Positions 1-4,924 of a DNA stretch of 6,795 bases are shown in pieces. Source of the stretch: Rhodospira sp. (GTDB lineage: Bacteria > Pseudomonadota > Alphaproteobacteria > Rhodospirillales > Rhodospirillaceae); assembly GCA_028277295.1 (NCBI GenBank), contig JANQGN010000313.1, forward strand, positions 1 through 6,795. The letters are read 5' to 3'. The translations under genes and the position numbers were made by a program. Below the pieces are notes generated by a model, which saw only the letters and a list, made by a program, of their open reading frames with translations, did no database searches and was not told where the DNA came from. Position 1 is the first letter of the stretch. Every line of letters begins with the position of its first letter.

Positions 1-64
1 CATACGGCATGTGATTCGGGCACAGGCACACACTATATTGCGGTTCCCGAGACTTTCCGGACGG

Positions 65-149
65 GCTCTAACAATTTGTTTTTCAAGCAAATCGTCCCCG
101 AAAGGTCTTCCAGGGCGACCTGTGCCGGATCGCTCGGGATTTGCTCTAG
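65..149 (-). repeat. Dispersed repeat module, copy 1 (inverted relative to copy 2)
   Basis: Positions 69-149 match the reverse complement of 2127-2207 without gaps, with 6 mismatches in 81 bases by direct alignment. The copy is bounded by GCTCTA at 65-70 and again at 143-148. It contains an imperfect hairpin built from ATTTG and CAAAT around a T-rich loop. Its left side continues directly into a different sequence that, read on the minus strand, also begins TAGAGC, so modules appear to be joined end to end. It lies 78 bases beyond the stop codon of the muramidase gene. No transposase is present. The unequal copies and intergenic placement suggest a REP- or MITE-like dispersed element. The repeat is seen in the sequence; the element class is inferred. 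Confidence 0.8.
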
Positions 150-227
150 CGCGAATGGCCGAGGACTGTACCGCCCAGGCGCGGGCGCTGGAGCGGGGGG
201 GCCGTCACACATGCATCGTCCTGGTGG

Positions 228-1976
228 TCACCCGGCATTCGGGCGCCCGAGAATGGCCGCGATGGCCTGCCTGGCATCCGACTCGGCCAGTTGCGGTGCG
301 CCGGCCGCCCGCCAGCGAGGCGCGGGGTCGGCCGGCGGCTTGGCCTGGCTGTCGGCGGTTGCCTCGGAAGCCGGTCGCGCGGTGGGAACCGGTATCGGGC
401 CAGGCGCGGTCACCGCGGCGGTGACGGAGTCCATGGGCGCGTCCATGGGGGCGTCGACGATAGTCGCGGACGGGCGCGTCTCGCCGGCATGTGGCACGGC
501 CAGGCTCACCTGAGTCTCGCCCGGCGCGGCACTCACGCTCCGGCCCACGGCCAGGATCCGGGTAATGGCCGGGTGCCCCGCCTCGGCCGGCGCCGGCTCG
601 GCCGCCGCCCAGCGGTCCGGCGACGGCGGTCCACCGGGAGGCAGCGCCGGAACGCTCTCGGGCGTCCCCATCAGGGGCGTCTCTCCGTCGGGCGCCGCGA
701 CGGCGGTGACCGGCACATGGGTCAGGCCAGCCACCGGATCCAATACCAGCACGTGGGCCGGCCGGTGGGCATCGCCCTGGAACAGATCGTCCAACATGGC
801 CGCCATGGCCAGGGCCGACGGCCCCGGCAGGTCCAGCCGGCGGGCCGCGCCGGCGGCCTCAACGGCGCGGGTGGCGTCCAACACGCGAGCCATCACGCTC
901 TCGCCCCTGGCCAGGTCCGTGAACGGCGGCGACTCGGGCGCGGCCCGCGCCACGCGGGTCTCTGGACCCGTCGCCGGCGCCGGCGCCGGTTCCGGTTCCT
1001 CGGTCCACAGCGCATCCGGATCCGGGCGCGGTCCAGGCACCGGCGGCATGCGGGCGGCGACCTCGGGCGACATCAGATCGGCGCGATCCGGCGCCTCGGG
1101 CCGGCGCCCCGGTGGCACGGGCGGGTTGGCCGCCAGATATAGCGGGATCAGGTCGGACCGGTCCGGTCCCTCGGGGCGGCGCCCAGGCGGCGGGGGCGGC
1201 CGTGTCCCGGTCAGTCCCCATCCTCTCTCCTCCGGCGGCGGCGCGTCGGGCCTGGCGCCGGGCGGACCCGGCGGGGCGCTGGCCTCCGTCAACTGTGCGA
1301 TGCCAGAGAAGCGCCGCATGGCGTCCTGAATGGTGGCGCGCAGAACGGCGTGCACCTGTCGCAGGCTGCGCGGCGCGCCATGGTGGGAAAAGATGGTGGG
1401 GTTGTTGGCCGCGGCCTTGGGCAGAAGGCGCGCCGCGGACGCGTTCGGATCGCTGTCCATGCCGCGCAGGAAGGTGATGGCGCCACCCGGCCCCAGGAAG
1501 TGCGCCAGGTAGATGTCGGTGGCATCGGCCGGCCGGCCCAGGGCGCGCTCCAGATAAGCCTTGTTGTCGGCCGCGTATTCCGCGGCCATCATGGCGGAGA
1601 GACCGGGATCGGATCGCAATGCCAGGATCTGGCGTTCCACCTCGGGGGTACTGCCATGCGGGCGGCCCCGCGAATCCAGCACAATCTGGCGCGACCAGTG
1701 CCCAAGGCCATGCTTCTCGCCGTGCTGGGCGATCTGATCCAGCCAGGTCGCGCGCGTGAACTGAAACAGGCCGCTAGCGGTGCCGCGCGGGTTGGTGGCG
1801 TCGGGACGGAAGCCGCTTTCCTGGTTGGCCTTGGCCAGCATGTAGGCAAAGTTGACGCCGGTCTTGTGGCTGGCGTCGTGAATGCCGACAAGGACGTCAC
1901 GGCCAACGGTGCGACCGCCGACTTGCACGGTCGCGGCGAGCTGATGACGGATGAGTTGGGTGGGCGCTCCACTCAC
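228..1976 (-). CDS. Lytic transglycosylase-like (SLT domain) protein with long Pro/Ala-rich tail
   Basis: This is a 582-residue protein that probably cleaves peptidoglycan glycan strands. The N-terminal ~225 residues fit the SLT-domain family common in Rhodospirillales. The likely catalytic Glu is residue 53 in NQESGF, followed by the substrate-cleft motif GLFQF (69-73), TWLD (77-80), and the late motif AHFLGPGGAITFL (158-170). Residues 230-580 are Pro/Ala-rich and low in complexity, with a tandem 25-residue repeat at 260-309 and a decayed third unit. I see no Sec signal peptide or membrane segment, so export would need another route (flagellar-type export is possible) or the protein may act only on lysis or during envelope assembly. 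The GTG start at 1976 is preceded at 8 bases by a G-run (AGGGGGG, 1991-1985). The gene stands alone, downstream of the Lrp-like gene but separated by 541 bases and flanked by inverted repeats. Domain assignment is firm; substrate and physiological role are inferred. Confidence 0.85.
   Translation of the reverse strand: MSGAPTQLIRHQLAATVQVGGRTVGRDVLVGIHDASHKTGVNFAYMLAKANQESGFRPDATNPRGTASGLFQFTRATWLDQIAQHGEKHGLGHWSRQIVLDSRGRPHGSTPEVERQILALRSDPGLSAMMAAEYAADNKAYLERALGRPADATDIYLAHFLGPGGAITFLRGMDSDPNASAARLLPKAAANNPTIFSHHGAPRSLRQVHAVLRATIQDAMRRFSGIAQLTEASAPPGPPGARPDAPPPEERGWGLTGTRPPPPPGRRPEGPDRSDLIPLYLAANPPVPPGRRPEAPDRADLMSPEVAARMPPVPGPRPDPDALWTEEPEPAPAPATGPETRVARAAPESPPFTDLARGESVMARVLDATRAVEAAGAARRLDLPGPSALAMAAMLDDLFQGDAHRPAHVLVLDPVAGLTHVPVTAVAAPDGETPLMGTPESVPALPPGGPPSPDRWAAAEPAPAEAGHPAITRILAVGRSVSAAPGETQVSLAVPHAGETRPSATIVDAPMDAPMDSVTAAVTAPGPIPVPTARPASEATADSQAKPPADPAPRWRAAGAPQLAESDARQAIAAILGRPNAG
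1017..1199 (-). repeat. In-frame 75-bp tandem repeat in muramidase tail
   Basis: Two 25-residue units lie side by side (protein residues 260-284 and 285-309). Each starts with a proline run, then PGRRPE, PDR(S/A)DL, and ends near (L/V)AA(N/R). A third, decayed unit begins at residue 310 (MPPVPGPRPDPD) in the same register. The DNA period is 75 bases. Such proline-rich repeats usually form extended, flexible linkers, and may reflect slippage or unequal crossing over. The function here is unknown. Confidence 0.75.
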
Positions 1977-1984
1977 GGCATGGT

Positions 1985-2026
1985 CCCCCCTAGCACGGCG
2001 ATGCCTTCAAGAGATCCCCCCTTGAA
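1985..2026 (-). promoter_or_regulatory. Leader of muramidase gene: strong G-rich ribosome site plus small hairpin
   Basis: Read on the minus strand, TTCAAG (2026-2021) and CTTGAA (2011-2006) can form a 6-bp stem with a 9-base G-rich loop. A G-run (1991-1985) sits 8 bases before the GTG start. The tiny frame ATG-CCG-TGA (1981-1973) ends with its TGA overlapping the GTG start, so ribosomes reading it would stop exactly at the muramidase start. The hairpin and overlap are visible; any regulatory effect is speculative. Confidence 0.35.
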
Positions 2027-2127
2027 CGCTCGCGCCGCCGCACAGAGCCGCACAACGGCGCAACACACGCCCCAAGAACGCACAGAACAGCGAACTACAC
2101 CTTTTGCACGCGCCAGCGCACACGGCC

Positions 2128-2207
2128 TAGAGCAAATCCCGAGCGATCTGGCACAGATCGCCCTGGAAGATCTTTTGGGTACGATTTGCTTGAAAAACAA
2201 ATCGTTA
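2128..2207 (+). repeat. Dispersed repeat module, copy 2 (inverted relative to copy 1)
   Basis: This is the partner of the module at 69-149, lying upstream of the muramidase gene in the opposite orientation. It starts with TAGAGC (2128-2133) and ends with GTTA. Near its end is a perfect hairpin: ACGATTTG (2181-2188) pairs with CAAATCGT (2197-2204) around an 8-base loop. A second pairing, GCAAATC (2132-2138) with GATTTGC (2183-2189), could form instead. Its final TA is shared with the next, palindromic module. This copy is better preserved at the hairpin than copy 1. Confidence 0.8.
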
Positions 2208-2248
2208 TGGCATGTTGGGCGATTCAGAAATCACGCAACATGCTCTAG
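2206..2248. repeat. 43-bp near-palindromic module joined to repeat copy 2
   Basis: The two outer ends, TATGGCATGTTG (2206-2217) and CAACATGCTCTA (2236-2247), are inverted repeats with 2 mismatches in 12. An inner stem, GATT (2221-2224) with AATC (2229-2232), closes around CAGA. Together with the adjoining module, the composite 2127-2248 is bounded by CTAGAGCA and TGCTCTAG, a perfect 8-bp terminal inverted repeat. Nothing similar is seen next to copy 1. This looks like a REP/MITE-type unit; the class is inferred. Confidence 0.65.
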
Positions 2249-2314
2249 CGCCTCGGTCGACCGGCCCCGCCCGACACGGCACGAGGCGTCCTTCAAGCCT
2301 TGGAGCGGACATCA

Positions 2315-2491
2315 TGTGGACAAAAGTGTGGAAGACCCGTTAACGAACCCGCTCCACACACCCTTTGGTGCTCCCGCCGAAGGTGAACACTTGACCATCA
2401 ACCATCTGAGAAACAATATTTTTTCTCAGTCATGTGGAAATAATCCGGTGTAGAAGGCATATTCCCCGGCGCGCGAAAGGCCTGTGGATGA
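2315..2491 (+). other. Cluster of DnaA-box-like 9-mers in gene-free region
   Basis: Four 9-mers beginning TGTGGA lie in the same orientation: TGTGGACAA (2315-2323), TGTGGAAGA (2327-2335), TGTGGAAAT (2433-2441) and TGTGGATGA (2483-2491). The reverse-complement DnaA consensus is TGTGGATAA, so the first and last differ by one base and the others by two. GTGTGGA (2326-2332) and TCCACAC (2353-2359) form an inverted pair, and GTTAAC and an AT-rich hairpin lie between. The stretch has no gene. It could be a DnaA-binding locus, an origin fragment, or chance; neighbouring genes are not classic origin neighbours. Confidence 0.25.
2406..2429. terminator. AT-rich hairpin, possible terminator downstream of the Lrp-like gene
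   Basis: CTGAGAAA (2406-2413) and TTTCTCAG (2422-2429) form a perfect 8-bp stem with an 8-base AT-rich loop. It lies about 90 bases past the Lrp-like stop codon. No T-run follows on either strand, and the stem is AT-rich, so it is not a textbook intrinsic terminator. It could instead be a protein-binding inverted repeat or an unwinding element linked to the DnaA-box-like sequences around it. Confidence 0.35.
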
Positions 2492-2517
2492 CTGTGGCGG
2501 AGCCGGCGCGGCGCGAC

Positions 2518-3015
2518 TCAGGGCCACGACCGAGCGTCGAGCAGCGATGTCTCCGACTTCAACTCCCGCAGTACAAAGCTCGATCGTGAGTGCCGAATAC
2601 CCGGTATGAGATACAAGGCATCGCGCAGAAAGTTTTCGTAGTGACGGGTTCCGGCCACCGCCACGCGGATCAGATAATCGTGGTCCCCCGTAACGAGATC
2701 GGCCTGCATCACCTCCGGCACCGCCGCCAGGGCCTCGCCGAATCGAGCCAGGGTATCCTCGCTGTGGCTTTCCAGGGTGACGTTGACCAGCACGGTCTCC
2801 GGGAATCCGAGCGCCGCGCGGTTCAGGCGCGCGCCGTACCCCTGAATGACACCGCGCGCCTCCAGCGCCCGCACACGCTTCCAGCAGGGGCTGGGCGACA
2901 GACCGACCCGACCCGCCAGGTCGGCGTTGCTGAGGCGGCCCTCGGCCGCCAGGGCGCGCAGAATGCGCCGATCGGTGTCGTCCAGGCGGGCGGGCTCCGG
3001 GGGGCGGACGGTCAT
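2518..3015 (-). CDS. Lrp/AsnC-family transcriptional regulator
   Basis: This is a 165-residue DNA-binding regulator of the feast/famine family, the usual length for Lrp. It begins with LDDTDRRIL (11-19), followed by a winged helix-turn-helix whose recognition helix holds LSPSPCWKRVRALEARGVI (39-57), a family signature. The ligand-binding RAM domain runs from about residue 74 to 148 and contains VTGDHDYLIRV (108-118). Such proteins form octamers or higher assemblies that sense amino acids. The ATG at 3015 was chosen because GGAGG sits 7 bases upstream and the homology begins there; the open frame continues much further upstream but the added residues are not Lrp-like. It is divergent from the small ACT-domain gene, so that gene and its own promoter are probable targets. 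The exact ligand and target cannot be told from sequence. Confidence 0.93.
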   Translation of the reverse strand: MTVRPPEPARLDDTDRRILRALAAEGRLSNADLAGRVGLSPSPCWKRVRALEARGVIQGYGARLNRAALGFPETVLVNVTLESHSEDTLARFGEALAAVPEVMQADLVTGDHDYLIRVAVAGTRHYENFLRDALYLIPGIRHSRSSFVLRELKSETSLLDARSWP

Positions 3016-3030
3016 GGCGGGGCCTCCAGG

Positions 3031-3110
3031 GAAAAAAAGGACTTGACCCTTTATAGCAGATCTGAAGCCTATTCTTTCCCAAAAAACCCATATAGCGAAG
3101 AAGAATGGCA
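3031..3110. promoter_or_regulatory. AT-rich divergent control region between Lrp-like and ACT genes
   Basis: The 159-base gap between the two divergent starts contains an AT-rich island that stands out from the GC-rich surroundings. It includes TTGACC (3043-3048) on the plus strand, a perfect 8-bp palindrome CAGATCTG (3057-3064), TATTCT (3070-3075), and on the minus strand a TATAAA-like hexamer (3055-3050). No -35/-10 pair with 17-base spacing is convincing. Lrp proteins typically bind such AT-rich divergent spacers and repress their own gene; that is inferred here. Confidence 0.45.
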
Positions 3111-3174
3111 GCCCTTTTCGGCCGCCAGCGCATAATCTCTTCGGCAGAATCACCGCCGCGAGAGGACCCACCGC

Positions 3175-3576
3175 ATGCTGGACGCCACCTGTCCGCCCGA
3201 ACCACCCGTTTGGGCGCCCACTCCCACCGCGGGCAACCCGCCCGCTGCCGCCTTGGAAACCGGTCCGCCGCCCCTGGATGGTGGCGGCGCATCCTGTGTG
3301 ATCCCGAGCGCGCGACTGATGTGCGTCATCGAGGGTGCCCGCGACCCCGCCCTTCTTTTGCGCGTGGCCGGCGAACTGGCCCGCCGTGGCCGGGTGCCCG
3401 ACACACTCGTCAGTGGCCCAGCCCCGGGCCGCCCGGACACCCAATCGGTGACCGTGGCGGTCACCCTGTCCAGTGCCCGGGAGGCAGCACATCTGGTCCG
3501 GCGGTTTGCCACCTGGCCCTGCGTGACTCGGGTGCGCGCCCTGTCGCCGATTGAGGCCGGCGGCGGATGCCCATGA
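3175..3576 (+). CDS. Small ACT-domain-like protein, IlvM-like
   Basis: This is a 133-residue protein. The first ~43 residues are Pro/Ala-rich and probably disordered. Residues 45-123 fit a single ACT fold (beta-alpha-beta-beta-alpha-beta): strand 45-54 (SARLMCVIEG), helix 57-72 (DPALLLRVAGELARRG), strands near 75-81 and 90-98 (SVTVAVTL), helix 101-112 and strand 116-123 (CVTRVRAL). The helix with ARRGRVPDTL and the late W-PCVTRV resemble the acetolactate synthase small subunit IlvM/IlvN. No catalytic subunit gene is adjacent. The ATG at 3175 has AGAGGA (3161-3166) 8 bases upstream. Being divergent from an Lrp-type regulator suggests a role in amino-acid sensing or branched-chain amino-acid synthesis. 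The ACT fold is judged by pattern only and could be checked by profile search. Confidence 0.68.
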   Translation: MLDATCPPEPPVWAPTPTAGNPPAAALETGPPPLDGGGASCVIPSARLMCVIEGARDPALLLRVAGELARRGRVPDTLVSGPAPGRPDTQSVTVAVTLSSAREAAHLVRRFATWPCVTRVRALSPIEAGGGCP

Positions 3577-3615
3577 CTCTTCCGCCCCCGGACGCCCCCG
3601 CGAGGCACCCGGAGC

Positions 3616-3638
3616 CCGGCACCGCGTGACGGTGCCGG
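3616..3638 (+). terminator. GC-rich hairpin after ACT-domain gene
   Basis: CCGGCACCG (3616-3624) and CGGTGCCGG (3630-3638) form a perfect 9-bp stem with a CGTGA loop, 40 bases past the stop codon. No T-run follows, so termination would be weak or Rho-assisted. The left arm recurs as part of an 11-base direct repeat, GCCCGGCACCG at 3614-3624 and 3658-3668, so the right arm could pair with either copy. Confidence 0.5.
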
Positions 3639-3766
3639 ATCGGCCAAGGACGGCACTGCCCGGCACCGGTCATGGTCGACAGTCGTTGGCATGAGATGTA
3701 CGCCTGATCCGCCGCGCCACCGTCCTGGGCCGGGCAAGAAAAATCGTTGCACGGGAATGCGTTACC

Positions 3767-3795
3767 TTGACGCCACGGGAACCCTTTGGCATTTT
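3767..3795 (+). promoter_or_regulatory. Candidate sigma-70-type promoter for ihfB
   Basis: TTGACG (3767-3772) matches the alphaproteobacterial -35 well, and CATTTT (3790-3795) is a tolerable -10 after exactly 17 bases. It lies about 90 bases before the ihfB start, implying a leader of roughly 80 bases. Apart from this and the hairpin at 3616-3638, I see nothing else in the 309-base gap 3577-3885. Confidence 0.35.
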
Positions 3796-3885
3796 ACGGT
3801 CACCCCTTGAAGAAACGGGGGGCGGTTCCGGGCGGCACGGTAGACGCCGCGCGGGGTCCAGTGTGAGGTGGTTGGGGGTTCCCGG

Positions 3886-4179
3886 ATGACCAAGTCCGAA
3901 CTGATCGCGCGGATCGCGGAGCGCAATCCGCATCTGTATCAGCGAGACGTGGAGCGCATCGTCTCCACCATCTTTGAGGAGATTGCCGCCGCCTTGGGTC
4001 GCGGTGATAGAGTGGAGTTGCGCGGTTTCGGCGCGTTTTCCGTGAAACACCGCGACTCCCGGATGGGACGCAATCCCCGCACCGGCGAGACCGTCTCGGT
4101 TGTGGCGAAGGCCGCGCCCTACTTCAAGACCGGAAAGCAACTACGGGAATTGTTGAACAAGGACGCGCCAGTCTCGTAG
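3886..4179 (+). CDS. ihfB: Integration host factor subunit beta
   Basis: This is a 97-residue nucleoid protein that pairs with IhfA to bend DNA sharply at specific sites, acting in recombination, replication and transcription. The whole HU/IHF fold is present: N-terminal helices from MTKSELIARI, the core GRGDRVELRGFGAFSV (39-53), the DNA-intercalating arm with RNPRTGE (62-68, Pro 64 at the tip), and the C-terminal FKTGKQLRELL (80-90). The opening MTKSELI and the overall length (about 94 in E. coli) favour IHF-beta over HU. The ATG at 3886 is chosen by homology, with a G-run (3874-3878) 7 bases upstream; an in-frame GTG at 3868 would add six residues absent from the family. In many alphaproteobacteria sppA lies upstream and lapA downstream; here lapA follows but sppA is absent. 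Confidence 0.97.
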   Translation: MTKSELIARIAERNPHLYQRDVERIVSTIFEEIAAALGRGDRVELRGFGAFSVKHRDSRMGRNPRTGETVSVVAKAAPYFKTGKQLRELLNKDAPVS

Positions 4180-4185
4180 ACTGGC
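4167..4185 (+). terminator. Perfect hairpin overlapping the ihfB stop codon
   Basis: GCCAGTCT (4167-4174) and AGACTGGC (4178-4185) form an 8-bp stem with a CGT loop. The TAG stop codon (4177-4179) sits at the loop-stem junction. No T-run follows. It may stabilise the transcript 3' end against exonucleases or attenuate read-through into lapA rather than act as a full terminator. Confidence 0.4.
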
Positions 4186-4201
4186 AAACGATTGGAGGAA
4201 T

Positions 4202-4245
4202 CCGGGCCCGGGTCAATTCACCGGGAACCCCGGGGTCGGGCCCGG
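4202..4245 (+). other. GC-rich inverted repeats in the ihfB-lapA gap
   Basis: CCGGGCCCG (4202-4210) pairs with CGGGCCCGG (4237-4245), enclosing a smaller CCGGG/CCCGG stem. Each outer arm is also nearly self-complementary. The 144-base gap holds no gene I can support. Such a structure could act as a Rho-independent-like pause or an mRNA processing site between ihfB and lapA. Confidence 0.35.
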
Positions 4246-4323
4246 TCCATGAGGGGGGGCCGCGAACATGGCCGGGAGCCGTGCGCGTGGCCATAACGTC
4301 AACAAGGGCATGGGACGCAGACA

Positions 4324-4635
4324 GTGTTCAAGTTCTTCTCTTGGGTGATCGGCGTGCCGGTCATCGTCGCCGCCGTGGTTTTCGCCATCTACAATCAAGG
4401 GCCAATCGCCCTTGATCTGTGGCCGTTTCCGTACCAACCGCAAATGCCGGTGTTCTGGGTCGTGCTGGGCATGTTGCTGATCGGCTTCCTGCTGGGCATG
4501 GTCATGACCTGGCTGGCGCAGGGCAAGCATCGCGCCCTCGAAAAGGCCTACCGTCGCGAGGCCATCTCGCTACGCACCGAGGCCGACCTGGCCAAGGCTC
4601 GCGCCGAGGCCGCCGAAGCCAAGGCCAACGCCTAA
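4324..4635 (+). CDS. lapA: LapA-domain (DUF1049) inner-membrane protein
   Basis: This is a 103-residue membrane protein of the lipopolysaccharide-assembly protein A family. Two membrane helices are clear: residues 4-22 (FFSWVIGVPVIVAAVVFAI) and 43-64 (after the short loop YNQGPIALDLWPFPYQPQ, which carries the family N-x-x-P-I-x-L-D-x-W-P pattern). Helix two contains GMLLIGFLLG. The tail from about 65 is cytoplasmic, charged and helical, ending in Ala/Glu/Lys-rich coiled-coil sequence (88-103). In enterobacteria LapA works with LapB in controlling LPS synthesis; in alphaproteobacteria the role is not settled and no lapB is adjacent. The GTG start at 4324 is chosen because the first helix begins immediately; its ribosome site (GGGACG, 4312-4317) is weak. 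Adjacent to ihfB, as in many alphaproteobacteria. Confidence 0.88.
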   Translation: MFKFFSWVIGVPVIVAAVVFAIYNQGPIALDLWPFPYQPQMPVFWVVLGMLLIGFLLGMVMTWLAQGKHRALEKAYRREAISLRTEADLAKARAEAAEAKANA

Positions 4636-4680
4636 CGCCAGCCGCCCCCCGCGTGCGGGGTGCGGTTCATGTCAGGCAAG

Positions 4681-4718
4681 CCCAACGCGCCACGTGATCA
4701 TCGCGTGGCGCGTTTGGG
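4681..4718 (+). terminator. Strong hairpin terminator after lapA
   Basis: AACGCGCCACG (4684-4694) pairs perfectly with CGTGGCGCGTT (4704-4714) over 11 bp around a 9-base loop, and CCC (4681-4683) with GGG (4716-4718) extends it past one bulged T. A T-rich stretch TGTGTCTTTC (4719-4728) follows. A smaller CCCCG/CGGGG hairpin lies just before (4647-4660). This ends the ihfB-lapA transcription unit. The 206 bases from here to the next gene hold nothing else I can support. Confidence 0.75.
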
Positions 4719-4924
4719 TGTGTCTTTCGCTTGGGTGCGCGCGCGTGGCGGTCCCCGGAACGCCGGGCCGCCCACGAAAGCGTAACGCGTGATGTCGGTC
4801 TCGTCAGACACGGCCCCGGCCCGCTGGGCACATCCTTTTGGCGATGCCCCCTTGGCGTCTCCGATCGGCGCCGCCGCCGGGATCAACGCCGCGCCCGCTG
4901 CCCCCCTGTCCCGGATGATCGCCC

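Noticed and set aside
291..1142. Long plus-strand open frame opposite the muramidase tail
   Set aside because: Arg/Gly-rich composition typical of antisense frames in GC-rich DNA; no domain pattern; the minus-strand frame carries clear SLT motifs.
65..2248. Composite transposon around the muramidase gene
   Set aside because: No transposase, the two repeat loci are unequal in content, and no target duplication could be found around the pair.
1350..2453. 367-codon plus-strand open frame over the muramidase N-terminus and the intergenic gap
   Set aside because: Covers the real gene on the other strand and runs through both repeat modules; no recognisable motif.
3031..3110. Classic Lrp box or clean -35/-10 promoter in the divergent spacer
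   Set aside because: No 15-base match to the enterobacterial Lrp consensus and the TTGACC/TATTCT spacing (21) is too long; kept only as a general control region.
3016..3666. N-terminal extension of the Lrp-like frame
   Set aside because: The added ~217 residues are not Lrp-like, lie antisense to the ACT gene, and a good ribosome site fits the ATG at 3015.
4249..4296. 15-residue frame in the ihfB-lapA gap
   Set aside because: No clear ribosome site next to it, sequence dominated by GC-rich hairpins; chance frame.
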